64,000 nucleotides of DNA from CAYUPI01 sp964446585 (GCA_964446585.1 CAYUPI010000014.1:1-64000); one strand, 5' to 3'. Shown: positions 1 to 9,018, counted from the stretch's first letter. Notes: generated by a model not told the origin, from the sequence alone. Program-made: numbers and translations.

Positions 1-1
1 T

Positions 2-78
2 GCGCCCGTAGCTCAGTTGGATAGAGCATCTGCCTTCTAAGCAGAGGGTCCCGCGTTCGAGTCGCGGCGGGCGCGCCA
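2..78 (+). tRNA. tRNA-Arg (anticodon TCT), CCA encoded
   Basis: A full cloverleaf can be drawn. The acceptor stem pairs GCGCCCG (2-8) with CGGGCGC (68-74). The D arm is GCTC/GAGC, the anticodon stem TCTGC/GCAGA encloses loop CTTCTAA (34-40, anticodon TCT), and the T arm CCGCG/CGCGG encloses TTCGAGT. The discriminator base is G75 and CCA (76-78) is encoded. The gene is the integration target of the island that follows, because its 3' half is repeated at 20733-20779. The copy here is complete, so integration left the tRNA functional. Confidence 0.97.
32..78 (+). repeat. attL: 3' half of tRNA-Arg, left copy of the island direct repeat
   Basis: These 47 nt, from the anticodon stem to the CCA end, recur at 20733-20779 with one mismatch (G61 versus A20762). 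Duplication of a tRNA 3' end at both ends of an integrase-bearing segment is the usual mark of tyrosine-recombinase integration. Confidence 0.92.
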
Positions 79-128
79 TTGTCCCACAAGGACTTAGCGC
101 GGGTTCCCTCCTCAATGCGAACAACTGC

Positions 129-149
129 ATTATACCAGTTGTTATACCA
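129..149 (+). promoter_or_regulatory. Paired TTATACCA boxes, probable left integrase arm-type sites
   Basis: ATTATACCA (129-137) and TTATACCA (142-149) are separated by GTTG. The same two boxes with the same 4-nt gap occur at 20609-20629, the other end of the island, in the same orientation. They would flank the core site on the excised circle. Arm-type binding by the integrase is inferred. Confidence 0.7.
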
Positions 150-194
150 GTAGGCGGCCAAAAGCCTGCCGGGAGTGCCTATAATGAAATCAAA

Positions 195-1439
195 GTGGGC
201 ACCAAAGAGTGGAAACGAGAAGCCGACGGCATCTATCGACATGCCCGTACTAACAAGCTGTATTGGAGGCCTTGGACAGACGGAAAACGCACTTGGGAAT
301 GTCTGGGAACCGAAAACCTCAAACTGGCAAAGGAGGCCTACCATAGGCGTGCTGCCGGTCTGCCGGCGACGATGGAACGAAAAGCCACCTCGACGGTGCA
401 ACTCCAGACTGGGCCAACGATGGGCCAGGTAATCCGCAAGTACGAGCTCGACGGCTACCCCGATAAGCACAAAGCGCCTCGGGTGGGGCCAACGCTGGAA
501 GATGAGAAGAATCACTGCAAAACGCTGCTGCAATTTTGGGACAACATCCCGGTTGATTCTGCCGGACCTGCGGCTTGTGACCGTTATCACTCCTGGAGAA
601 ACGATCAGGGCTTTCGCCACGGTCTGGGAAACAGGCAAGTGGATCGCGAATTGAACACACTAAACAATGCCTGTCGGTGGGCTGCTCGCTCCGAGCTGAT
701 CAAGCTCAACCCGCTGGCCCAGCGTCCCAAGTACCAGCGTTCGTCGGAAATCAAGCACTGCCGGGAATTCATGCCCCAAAATGCTGACGAACTCCATGCA
801 GCAGCAGAGATCTTGTTCGAGCACAGAAATAGCACTGTTTTGGGATTCCAGATGCTCTTTGAGGCATATACCGGTCTGCGAACATCAGAAGCCTTGCGGC
901 TTGGCGAGGAAGAATTTGGAAAGACGACTGAGGACGGAAGATTTCTGAAAGTCTGGCGGTGCAAGAACCAGCACGCAATCAATCCATATTGCCACAGCCA
1001 CGCAGGCCTTCAGGAAGTGCTCAAAGCCCATGCGGAATGGAAAGCCGCGTCTTTCCCAAACTCACTTTTGTTTTTCCCCTCTCACTGCCGCGGACTGGTT
1101 GGGAAGGGGGCGTTGGCTCACGCGTTGCGCAGGGTTCAGAGAAAGATCCCGCGAAGGATTCGCCCGCACGGACTTCGAGCCTTTTACGTATTGGTTCGCA
1201 GAAGCCAGGGGGCGTCGGATGAGCAAATCGCATTCGAACTGGGCCACTCCAGCAACGGGGCATGCATTCGCTCAACCTACGGAGGGGTTCCCGAGAGCTG
1301 GCGAAACGGCGGAGGTCCAAAGATGAGTTGGCTCCCGACGAGAAAACCAGCTTGGGCCGAACTGCGGAAGAACGGATGGAAGTTTGAAACCAAGCAAAAA
1401 GAAAATCCTATCCGGCTATCCGTCAAGGCGCAGACCTGA
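195..1439 (+). CDS. Tyrosine recombinase/integrase of the island
   Basis: 414 aa. The catalytic set of the phage-integrase family is visible: Arg229 in TGLRTSEAL, His325 and Arg328 in PHGLRAF, His351 in ELGHSS, and the nucleophile Tyr362 in RSTYGG. The N-terminal third is the variable arm-binding and SAM-like core-binding part. The start is GTG at 195; no clear Shine-Dalgarno is seen. The gene lies directly inside the tRNA-Arg attachment site and reads away from it, the usual layout for an island integrase. It should catalyse integration and excision between the tRNA repeats. The C-terminal 50 residues after the Tyr motif are basic and not recognisable. No excisionase is evident nearby. Confidence 0.93.
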   Translation: MGTKEWKREADGIYRHARTNKLYWRPWTDGKRTWECLGTENLKLAKEAYHRRAAGLPATMERKATSTVQLQTGPTMGQVIRKYELDGYPDKHKAPRVGPTLEDEKNHCKTLLQFWDNIPVDSAGPAACDRYHSWRNDQGFRHGLGNRQVDRELNTLNNACRWAARSELIKLNPLAQRPKYQRSSEIKHCREFMPQNADELHAAAEILFEHRNSTVLGFQMLFEAYTGLRTSEALRLGEEEFGKTTEDGRFLKVWRCKNQHAINPYCHSHAGLQEVLKAHAEWKAASFPNSLLFFPSHCRGLVGKGALAHALRRVQRKIPRRIRPHGLRAFYVLVRRSQGASDEQIAFELGHSSNGACIRSTYGGVPESWRNGGGPKMSWLPTRKPAWAELRKNGWKFETKQKENPIRLSVKAQT

Positions 1440-1934
1440 CGCAAGAGCCAGCGCGAATGCGTTGAGCGAACCGGCAGTGACCTGTTGAGGAAGTCCAGAG
1501 ATCAATCTGCTCCTGGTTTCCAGAATTCCGAGTGAGCCTTCCTCAAAACGAACGCCTGCGGGTGGCCGATCACCCGACGCACGAGGAACGGCCGGAGGTT
1601 GTACCGGCGCGGCTTCATACGACCAGCCCAGCCTGAAAAGAGAGAATATCCCTATAGTGGTTCAAAATTGCTCTTGTCACAACCACCAGGCCCGTAGCGC
1701 AGACTGTGCCGAAGCAGATCCCGTTTGCCTAGGTTGGAAGTTTTCGAAGTTTTCGGGAATAGCCGCCATTAAGGAAAGAAGAATCTTCTGGGCCGCTTGA
1801 GACTTCTTACGACTTTCTTCTGCCTGATAGCTGTAATGAACCGACTCAACATGGATATACAGGCTCATTCGTAAGTAGAAGGAGGAGCGCCACCCCAATT
1901 CCCCGGGGTATTTTCCCAGTCCACGAAAAGCCCA
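1440..1934. other. Intergenic stretch between integrase and integrase remnant
   Basis: No supportable gene. A 73-codon reverse-strand frame (1677-1898) has no recognisable motif and no convincing ribosome binding site. The stretch lies between two integrase-related sequences and is probably decayed island DNA. Confidence 0.5.
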
Positions 1935-2195
1935 ATGCTGGTTTCAAAGCGAGCGTTGACTCATGCTCTCCGTCGCTTGCACCTGAACGGGAAGATCAGG
2001 AAGCTCACCGGCCACGGAAACAGGGCATTTTATGTGGCCGTGAGGCGGGTTTTGCGGCTACTGAAACTCGACTGTTTTTCCTCCAAAATCCCAGCAAAAA
2101 GGGCTCGATCCGAGGGTCGGAATCGGTCCGTTTTCGCCGCAGTTACGGGACAAAAATGCCCACTTTTCCGAACAAATCAACATAAATCGACGTAA
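1935..2195 (+). pseudogene. C-terminal remnant of a second tyrosine recombinase
   Basis: The translated stretch ALTHALRRLHLNGKI followed by GHGNRAFYVAVRR lines up with ALAHALRR...PHGLRAFYVLVRR of the intact integrase at 195-1439, covering the H-x-x-R catalytic segment. The Arg-bearing N-terminal part is missing. After VAVRR the sequence loses similarity, and there is no GHSS or catalytic Tyr. It is therefore a truncated relative, not a functional enzyme. Just after it, at 2219-2242, lies a tandem TTTTGGTGTCCG pair that could be its own arm site. It suggests an earlier, nested insertion at this locus. Homology rests on about 30 aligned residues. Confidence 0.7.
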
Positions 2196-2218
2196 CCAAA
2201 CTATACTTATTCTAACCA

Positions 2219-2242
2219 TTTTGGTGTCCGTTTTGGTGTCCG
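2219..2242 (+). repeat. Tandem direct repeat TTTTGGTGTCCG x2
   Basis: Two perfect, abutting 12-mers (2219-2230, 2231-2242) lie 24 nt after the integrase remnant. The layout resembles the paired boxes at the island ends. It may be an arm-type site of the decayed integrase. Confidence 0.6.
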
Positions 2243-2729
2243 CGACATGAGGCCGTTTATGCAGTTGTTTGTGATGAAACCTCCATGAGGAAAAGAAGCA
2301 AACCTGCGGTTCCGTCCGCAGTAGTCTATCGGCACCGGCGCGACTGGCAACGGTCGGGTCGGAAGCTGCTGTGACAATGAACCCCCGCCATCCCGATGCA
2401 GAAGCAGCCGTGAGGAAACTTCTGCGACTTCCAGCGTCAGTGAAGTCGGAGGGTTAGACTGGATGACAGGCCCCAACACAAGTGAACTGCCTCAAGCATC
2501 GTCAACGGAACGAAGCTAAAGAGGCCGTCAGGCTTCAGCCAAAAGGCAAGCAGCAGGCTGCCCGCCTACACCATGCGACCATGCGGGCACACGGACAATG
2601 GGGCTGCCGGTGTAGAGGCAGGGGCTAAATCATCCGTTGCTTCATGAACGGAACATCGTAAGCCCGAGATTCCGCCTCATTGAAGCAACCTCAATCCGCC
2701 GACAGCCAACCCACCGTGGAAGCCGCCGC
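2243..2729. other. Stretch without a recognisable gene
   Basis: About 490 nt between the 12-mer repeat and the broken His-rich gene. Short frames exist on both strands, but none shows a motif, a ribosome binding site or a family I recognise. Probably degraded island DNA. Confidence 0.4.
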
Positions 2730-3687
2730 CTATGGCGGGCGGAACCCGCCGTGAAAGCCCCGAGAAAATCCGCTGGGCGCCACTCCGCCATGAAATCCGA
2801 AAGAGGCCGAGTGCATCGGTGTGACGCCACGGAACCCTCCGCCAAAAGCGGGACCGCTATGGAAACGACCGGCAAACCCGCCGGTGATGCGGGGTGGGGA
2901 GCTATCGGAGGCACCATGCCAGGCGCTCTGGGAGCAGGGCGGAAAAGGTGCGGTAAGGGGTCACCGGGGAACCACCCCCCGCGAATTCACGACGACTCGC
3001 AATGTCTGGAGCCGCCCTTGGCTGGCTAAGGCGATTAGCCGCAACGCCCGGATTCGCACCGCGCCTGCCCGTGGCAGCAAAACTTCTCTGTGGTTCAATC
3101 CTCCGCACGCTCCCAAGCGGCTGTACCCTCGAAGGGATGCGGCTTTGCGCCACGGCCTGTCCCATGTGAGGAAGGGCGACTGGTTCATGGGAGAAGCTGT
3201 CGTGTGAGAACCGGGCTGTCGCCAGAGCCGGGTGGGCCGGTATTCCAAAGAAGCCAGCTTGACCCTGCGGACTACGGTGCCATGCGGCTGGGTCGTTCCA
3301 CTCATGGCCGAAGAAAACACGGCCATGTTCGGCAGAGTCGTGGTGTGCAAAATGAAGGTCGTGGTCGAAGAACTCGCCGTGATGGAAATGGTGATGCTCA
3401 AAAAACTCGTGGTTGTTGAACACTACTACCGGGAATTCCCGGAAAAAGTTGAACCCAAACCAGAACCCGCACGGCTCCCACCACCACCACGGTGCTGGCT
3501 CGACCCAGCCGGGGCCCCAATCATAATAATGGTCGTCATAATAGAAGGAGGAGCTGCGGTTCCATAACTGCCACAGGCGCAACAAAGCAGCCGAGAAACG
3601 CATCGTGCTCGTCGAACAGATTAATGCCTTTAAAGCCTGACGGACGATGGTCTGATCATCAGCAATGAAAACGCTTATCTTTTTCAT
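2730..3687 (-). pseudogene. Chimeric broken gene: response-regulator N-terminus joined to a His/Gly/aromatic-rich protein
   Basis: The first 22 residues (MKKISVFIADDQTIVRQAL and on) are the N-terminus of a NarL-type receiver domain. After ALKALI the frame switches abruptly to a Trp/Tyr/Phe/His-rich sequence (WWWWEPCGFWFGF, EHHHFHHGEF). No phosphoacceptor Asp or effector domain follows. The open frame stops at 2902, but a +1/-1 shifted frame just upstream (near 2930-2960) continues with FHGG/FRGV repeats to a stop at 2730-2732. The His-rich part therefore also carries a frameshift. Two unrelated genes appear joined by a deletion and then decayed. A translated novel fusion is possible but unlikely. 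A local assembly error is the alternative. Confidence 0.65.
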
Positions 3688-3820
3688 ACCCCTGTTCAGT
3701 TTATAGTTCCCCAGCTACTTCCTCGGAAGAGTAAGCTATGAACGTGCCAACTTGCGCCGAAGAGGGCTTCACCCCATGAATTCAGAGCTCGCAACCGCAG
3801 AATATCACAAGAGGACTGCG
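3688..3820. other. Spacer between gene remnants
   Basis: No gene, RNA or repeat is recognised in this short spacer. It separates the start of the chimeric gene (reverse strand) from the end of the lipoprotein remnant. Confidence 0.4.
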
Positions 3821-4021
3821 CTAGTTGACAGGGAGGAGAGTGTCAGAATCGTTCGCCGGCAACCGCATCACTACTTTCTCAAGCGGATAGGGCCTCGGCG
3901 GGTGATACGGCTGAAACCACCAGTGGTATGATTTGTTCCACGGTCCAAAGAAGTTAACTCGGTTTGGCTGGCCGGGTGCCTCCATTGAACCCGAACACCA
4001 GCAGGCGGTAAGAGAGATCAG
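3821..4021 (-). pseudogene. 5'-truncated small lipoprotein remnant
   Basis: On the reverse strand the frame reads LISLTACWCSGSMEAPG and ends at a stop at 3821-3823. LTAC is a plausible lipobox and about 55 residues of a Pro/aromatic-rich mature part follow. The signal peptide start is lost: immediately upstream the DNA becomes the forward-strand P-type ATPase fragment. The junction near 4022 therefore breaks two genes at once. The product family is not recognised. Confidence 0.35.
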
Positions 4022-4024
4022 AGT

Positions 4025-4846
4025 TTGCGGAGGGATATCGCCTCCATGACTGTGCTGTGTAGTGACAAGACCGGGACCCTGACTCGCAACGAAGCCACGG
4101 TGAACGCTCTTTGGGCCGCCCCGGGCGCCACCGAGTATGAGCTTCTGAGCGCCGCAGCGCTGGCCAGTGACCCCGCAGGTCAGGACCCCGTGGATGGGGC
4201 GATTATCAGGGCGGCCACCACAAGGGGTTGGCAGGATGGTGAAATGGAACGAATCGACTTCAAGCCTTTCGACCCCGCTACAAAACGCGCCGAAGCCGTT
4301 TACCGAGATAAACTGGACTCGCGTCGCTTTGTGAAAGGCGCCCCCGCAGTGGTCGCGACAAGGGCGGGCGCCGCAGAAGCCGTCTGGCAACCAAAGGCTG
4401 AAACCATTGTCGCGCGCGGGCAGCGTGTGCTCGCGGTGGCGGAAGGAGCCGGTCCCGAGTTGCGCTTGGTGGGTCTGCTGGGACTTGAGGACGCTGTGCG
4501 CGAAGATTCCAAGGCCGTGGTGCGCGCAATCGGTGACGCCGGGGTCCGCATCGTTATGGTTACAGGAGACAACGCCATCACAGCGCAACGGGTCGCTGAG
4601 CAAGTGGGGATGTCAGGAGACGTTTGCCCGCCTGAAAAGCTGCGTGAAGACATTGGTGGCGACGACGGGCTCGACTGCGCTGTGTTTGCCGGAGTCTTTC
4701 CTGACGACAAGTTCAAACTGGTTCGCCTCTTCCAGCGTCGCGGCGAGGTGGTCGGCATGAGCGGGGATGGCGTCAACGACGCTCCGGCCCTTCGGCAGGC
4801 GGAGGCAGGTGTAGCCGTGGCCAACGCGACCGATGGCGTCACTTAA
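4025..4846 (+). pseudogene. Internal fragment of a type IIIA (H+-type) P-type ATPase
   Basis: 273 codons cover only the cytoplasmic P and N domains. The phosphorylation motif is CSDKTGTLT at residues 12-20. KGAP and VTGDNAITA follow, then the hinge motif GDGVNDAPAL near residue 250. The actuator domain and transmembrane segments M1-M4 that should precede DKTG are missing, and the frame stops 18 residues after the hinge motif, so M5-M10 are missing too. Without membrane helices it cannot transport. The spacing and sequence around DKTG fit plasma-membrane-type proton ATPases better than the heavy-metal P1B class; no CPx or metal-binding domain remains to test this. Both ends look like deletion junctions. 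Confidence 0.85.
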
Positions 4847-5234
4847 AAAATGCGCAAACCAAAGGGCGCCGTGGTTTGGGAAAGTTACATTTTTGTAATC
4901 CTGCAGACAGTCTCGGATCATGCGGATTTGGGAAGGTCCCGCGGCCAAACAATCCTGGCTCCTTGCACCGGCACGGAGTATCTCTTTGCTTCAGGTGGAA
5001 TCCTTCTTTTCCTTGTCGGTTTTGCGTTTGGCAAATTCAGACAACCGTTTCTTGATGCTGTAATCGAGACGGTTTGGTCTTTGCGCCGCTCCTTGAATTG
5101 TCCGCGGGTCCCCTAGCCGTGCCCTGCAGTTGCGCAGCACCGTTTTGTAGAGATTTGTGTTTGAGGCGCCGGCCTGCTGGGCAACATCTAGTGAGGAGCG
5201 CAACTCCCCATTTTTTCCGAGAGTCAGTTTTTCC
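4847..5234. other. Stretch without a supportable gene
   Basis: Small overlapping frames exist on both strands (a 100-codon reverse frame at 4991-5293 overlaps the end of the next gene). They are basic, motif-less and lack start signals. Probably a remnant region 3' of both the ATPase fragment and the di-haem gene. Confidence 0.4.
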
Positions 5235-6836
5235 TTATCTCGCCTTGTTTTCCTGCCACAGTGGCCAGACTTTCGGATGGAAGTTTTCGTCACAAACCAT
5301 GTGCTTGGTGCCCGCTGGTAGAATTTGCAAAGTCTTTAGAAATTCGATGACGCAATCCTTTTCATGGTCGCTTAGTCCCTGAAAAGCCGCGCGCACAGGC
5401 GCTGCCTCGCCGCCATGCGCCATTATCGCGTCGCGCAGGGTCGTAAATTGTCCGTGGTGGAAGAAAGGAGGTTCATTCCCTGCTCCCCAAAGCTTCTTGG
5501 TGATAAATAAGCGACTGCCCGCGAAAAAGCCCATAGACCCATTTGGCTGATTCATATCCAGCGGTTCCGTGTTTGGATCGTCCGGTCCGTCGCACAGATC
5601 GTGAAGCTTCAGATCAGTGAACGCAGGGACATTCACCACGCCATTCTTATTCGGCTTAAGACGTGGTTGAGCAAGCTTTTCATCCGTCAGGTCCACACTC
5701 AAGCTCGGGGCTTCCCCCACACGCAGATTCGTCGCCGGGTTAAACGGATTGGGCTCACTGAAAGTCCAACCAGTATTATCCAGGGGAAGCAAAGGCACAT
5801 GGCAACTGGCGCAGCCGATCGCTTGAAATTTTTGTTCGCCAATCAGTACCGCCTCCTCAATCTCCGGATCGTTGGGAATTACCCGCCCTGGTACAGCCAT
5901 CGTGGCTTGAAACATCGAAACTGCGGTCACGTCCGCCCTTGTCATTTCATTCATCACTCCATCGCCATCCGGGTCGGTGTTGAGGCCGAACCTCTCGGTG
6001 GATTGGATTCCGTGATGGTGATTAAATGCGTTGTTGGAGAACTCCCGCAACGAAACGACGCGTCCCGCCTGATGGAAAGGCCTGATGATCAAACTAGGTG
6101 GGGTCGTCCCGGAGGTCCCAAGGCTCGTCGCCGGGATGCCTTGCACTTGCGAGACGTCCCAGGTCCCGTCAGCCTTTCTCGTAATCGCCCCGAAGGAAAT
6201 GCCTTTGGCAACCAGCGTGTGAGTTTCCCCCGGAGCCGTCGCATCGCGGATAGCCTGCAAGTCTTGTGTCATCTGACGCGCTAACATTTCAATAAAACCC
6301 GACCCAAACATGCCAATCGTCACGCGTGAGTTCGCGAAGGTTTGCTCCAAAACCGGCCGGCCAACCTCATCCACGTTTCCCTTGGTCGGCAGAAAGTCAA
6401 GCCGGTCAAAAGTCATAAAATCAAACCGCTGGCCCAGGACGAACACATTGGCCACAATGTCTCCGTGGCCCCCGGCGATGCCGAAAGGTTGTGAGTGACA
6501 CCCGGCGCACGAATTGGCATCCGGCGCCGAAAGCCGGTTGAAGTTCCGAGGGAAAACCAGCGGCGCTCGCGGATCGGACAGCGGTGCCCCTGTCCCCTTC
6601 GTCAGGGGCCTTCCTCCTCCTTCCTGGCTTGTCCAGACCGCGGTGAACAGTTTCCGCCCGTGCTCGACCACCTCCGTGATCGGCAATTGGAACTCCTCTC
6701 CGTCCTGCAAATGTTTCGAGACCGATACCTCCCGGCCGATTTGCGCTGCGTCGGCGCTTTGGAACCGGGCACCTTGAGATGCCGCCACCCAGAATAGCGA
6801 CACGACCATAGTGCGACATTGTATGGCCTTGTGCAT
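5235..6836 (-). CDS. Di-haem oxidoreductase (DHOR/cytochrome c peroxidase-like), exported
   Basis: 533 aa with two c-type haem motifs, CAGCH at 110-114 and CASCH at 342-346. The regions around them (PFGIAGGHGD and the later FFHHGQFTTLRDAIMAHGG) are typical of the two-cytochrome-domain DHOR family. An N-terminal hydrophobic segment (about residues 9-30) is a likely signal peptide, so the protein would act in the periplasm, where haem is attached. The start at 6836 is supported by an AGGAAAGG box about 5 nt upstream. A stretch of Asp/Gly residues near 287-296 (DPDGDGVMNE) is calcium-loop-like. Peroxide reduction is possible but the electron donor and acceptor are unknown. It stands alone on the reverse strand of the island. 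Confidence 0.85.
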   Translation of the reverse strand: MHKAIQCRTMVVSLFWVAASQGARFQSADAAQIGREVSVSKHLQDGEEFQLPITEVVEHGRKLFTAVWTSQEGGGRPLTKGTGAPLSDPRAPLVFPRNFNRLSAPDANSCAGCHSQPFGIAGGHGDIVANVFVLGQRFDFMTFDRLDFLPTKGNVDEVGRPVLEQTFANSRVTIGMFGSGFIEMLARQMTQDLQAIRDATAPGETHTLVAKGISFGAITRKADGTWDVSQVQGIPATSLGTSGTTPPSLIIRPFHQAGRVVSLREFSNNAFNHHHGIQSTERFGLNTDPDGDGVMNEMTRADVTAVSMFQATMAVPGRVIPNDPEIEEAVLIGEQKFQAIGCASCHVPLLPLDNTGWTFSEPNPFNPATNLRVGEAPSLSVDLTDEKLAQPRLKPNKNGVVNVPAFTDLKLHDLCDGPDDPNTEPLDMNQPNGSMGFFAGSRLFITKKLWGAGNEPPFFHHGQFTTLRDAIMAHGGEAAPVRAAFQGLSDHEKDCVIEFLKTLQILPAGTKHMVCDENFHPKVWPLWQENKAR

Positions 6837-7052
6837 GAGACCTTTCCTTTCGAACTGACTTAGCTCATCTGGAACTCGACACTATTTACAACCAATTTCC
6901 TGGAGCTGAATGCAAGCAAAGACCAGTCACCAAAAGTACGGACATCCCCATGATTTGCCGAATCATACCGGACGCGCCACGCCCTGGACCCGCCCTTCGG
7001 TGCGATTTAGCGTTTCGTTTCACTGCGCTTCCCTTGTGATTGGCTTTACTGT

Positions 7053-8213
7053 TTAAATGATCCTCCTCAGAACAAACCCCAGGCGGACCACCTTATCTCC
7101 ACGTTTGATTTGCAGACTGACTTTTTTGAGTTCACCCGATTGCAGAATTTCGCGAATCTCTGTCATAGTAAGGGAAGCTGTGTCCCGCCCGTCTAACGAA
7201 ACAATGACGTCGTGGTTTTCAATGCCCGCTTGTGATGCCGGACTGTCCTTGTCCACCGAATGCACATAGGTGATCCCCTCCTTTCGAAGCAGGTGCAACC
7301 CACTCATGTCGTGTTTGTCCGGGTTGCTAAACGTTTTGCCAGGTTGGAGGTATAGCGTGCGATTGGCGAAATCGAACGTCACGCGATGCCGCCGGAAAAA
7401 ATTAAGTCCAAGATGCGATGGGCCAAAGGAGTTCTTGATAGAATAAGTGTAAAGATTGGTGTAGTTGTAATCCTTGAGTGTGAGAAGGTCGATCCGTCCA
7501 ATCATCGCGTTCGTGACTTGGTTCTCGATACTCGCAACTGTGGCACTAACGACCTTGTCTTGACCTTTCGGAAACACTTTCCCCCAGTCCAGAGGATTTA
7601 GAGAAACGGAACTACTGTCTCCCGTATCGACCAATAGATTTACAGCCCACGTTCGATTTACCAACGCTTCGACCGTGTAGTGCCGATAGAGTGGCTTCAA
7701 CGGGACACAAACGGCAGAATTTTTGACCGTGTCTGGAACCGTGCTGTAAACGGAAAGAACCCTTGCGTCAAAATCCACGCACACCACGTTGCTCGCAAAA
7801 AACTCGACTCCGAGTATCCCATCGCATTTTTCGCCGCTAACCAAGCTTAGCATTTGCAAATCAACACACGAGATTTCGGAAAATCCGAGTCGCTTTCCTT
7901 TCAGCAATATTTCCGGGCACCGATAAATCGGCGTCTGGTTATCAGAAAGAACATTCTCAGAACGCTGGAGTGCAATTATTTCCCTTAAATTCGGCTTATA
8001 CTTGAGATCAACCGCCGAAAAAGAAGAGCCGGTATCGAGCACAAAATTAAGAGTCGCGCCAAACATGTGGACCGGCACCCGAATCGTGACTCCATCGTCG
8101 GAAATCGAAACATTCAGGGCCTGGCCATCAGCGCCCGAGACAACCTGAACAAGCTTAGAGAAAATGAACATCCCAACATAGAAGGGTCTCAAAGCCTGGA
8201 TAGCTGATCTCAT
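7053..8213 (-). CDS. Two-lobed retropepsin-like aspartic protease with C-terminal PDZ domain
   Basis: 386 aa. Two catalytic DTG triads are visible: FVLDTGSS (Asp60) and LLVDTGDS (Asp196), each followed by hydrophobic-Gly pairs (DGILGVEFF; GLNFF). This gives a pepsin-like two-lobe arrangement in one chain. A PDZ domain covers about residues 300-386 (SPASQAGIENHDVIVSLDG). The N-terminus has a hydrophobic stretch (about 8-27) that could be a signal peptide, suggesting a periplasmic or extracellular site. Related aspartyl protease-PDZ proteins are common in Bacteroidota and Verrucomicrobiota, but their substrates are unknown. It diverges from the regulator gene at 8341, sharing a 127-bp intergenic region, and so might be co-regulated with the efflux operon. 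Confidence 0.85.
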   Translation of the reverse strand: MRSAIQALRPFYVGMFIFSKLVQVVSGADGQALNVSISDDGVTIRVPVHMFGATLNFVLDTGSSFSAVDLKYKPNLREIIALQRSENVLSDNQTPIYRCPEILLKGKRLGFSEISCVDLQMLSLVSGEKCDGILGVEFFASNVVCVDFDARVLSVYSTVPDTVKNSAVCVPLKPLYRHYTVEALVNRTWAVNLLVDTGDSSSVSLNPLDWGKVFPKGQDKVVSATVASIENQVTNAMIGRIDLLTLKDYNYTNLYTYSIKNSFGPSHLGLNFFRRHRVTFDFANRTLYLQPGKTFSNPDKHDMSGLHLLRKEGITYVHSVDKDSPASQAGIENHDVIVSLDGRDTASLTMTEIREILQSGELKKVSLQIKRGDKVVRLGFVLRRII

Positions 8214-8340
8214 TCCGCAATGAGATTTCTAAAAAAGTCCTAAGCACGTCAATTACCGGTTGGATTCTGAACGAAATTTAATCTTTTGTTCATTATCCTT
8301 TAATCAGAGTTTGTTCCTCTGGTGTCATAGATTGTGAGTT
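8214..8340. promoter_or_regulatory. Divergent promoter region, protease / efflux operon
   Basis: This 127-bp A/T-rich gap separates the protease start (reverse) from the OmpR-type regulator start (forward). Both transcripts must begin here. No clean -35/-10 pair or obvious regulator direct repeat could be fixed by eye. Confidence 0.45.
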
Positions 8341-9018
8341 ATGCGATTGTTGTTGGCCGAGGACGAACAGAAAGTAGCCGATTTTGTGGCGCGCGGATTG
8401 AATGCCGAAGGTTTTGCAGTTGATGTTGCCCGTAATGGCCACGACGCGTTAGAAACGGTCTCAGCATATGCGTATGATTTGATTGTTCTGGATTTGATGT
8501 TGCCGGGTTTGAGCGGGACCGAAGTTTTACGCCGCCTCCGCAGCAATGGGAATGAAGCACCCGTGTTGATTCTCACCGCGCGCGACGGCACTGCGGACAA
8601 GGTCACGCATTTCGAAGCTGGCGCGGATGATTATTTGACCAAGCCTTTTGCCTTCGCGGAGTTGCTCGTTCGCGTAAAAGCCTTGTTGCGGCGCGGCCCA
8701 GTAAACCGCGCCAGCAAACTGAGCGTGGGCGATCTTGAAGTTGATAGGCTTTCGCGTCAGGTGAAGCGAGCGGGCAAGCGGATCGAACTAACCGCCAAGG
8801 AATATGCGCTGCTTGAGTATCTCGTGGCGAACAAAGGGCGTGTGTTTTCGCGCACGATGATCCTCGAACATGTTTGGGATCAAAGCTTCGAAGGCCTTAC
8901 GAATATCGTGGACGTGTATGTGCGCCATTTAAGAAGAAAGGTGGACGAACCCTTTTCGACAAAACTCATCCGCACCATGAGGGGAGTCGGCTACTGCATA
9001 ACCGACGAACCAGTTTAA
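8341..9018 (+). CDS. OmpR/PhoB-family response regulator of the efflux operon
   Basis: 225 aa. The receiver domain has acidic residues at AEDE (7-8), phosphoacceptor Asp51 in LIVLDLMLPG and the conserved Lys in DDYLTKPF. A winged-helix DNA-binding domain follows from about residue 125 (LTAKEYALLEYLV...VDVYVRHLRRK...TMRGVGYCI), the classic OmpR/PhoB form. The stop codon overlaps the start of the sensor kinase by one base (TAATG), so the two are translationally coupled. In sequence and position it resembles CusR/CopR-type regulators of RND pumps. It probably activates the operon it heads; the inducer is unknown. Confidence 0.95.
   Translation: MRLLLAEDEQKVADFVARGLNAEGFAVDVARNGHDALETVSAYAYDLIVLDLMLPGLSGTEVLRRLRSNGNEAPVLILTARDGTADKVTHFEAGADDYLTKPFAFAELLVRVKALLRRGPVNRASKLSVGDLEVDRLSRQVKRAGKRIELTAKEYALLEYLVANKGRVFSRTMILEHVWDQSFEGLTNIVDVYVRHLRRKVDEPFSTKLIRTMRGVGYCITDEPV

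Noticed and set aside
1677..1898. 73-codon reverse frame between integrase and integrase remnant
   Set aside because: No recognised family or start signal; could be an excisionase by position, but no helix-turn-helix or basic wing is visible.
2902..3687. A real single-frame metal-binding sensor protein
   Set aside because: The receiver part is only 22 residues and the natural-looking C-terminus lies in another frame, so decay is the better explanation.
4025..4846. P-type ATPase as a working metal or proton pump
   Set aside because: All membrane segments and the actuator domain are absent, so it cannot transport.
4991..5293. 100-codon reverse frame overlapping the end of the di-haem gene
   Set aside because: Basic, motif-less, begins inside a confirmed gene in another frame, no ribosome binding site.
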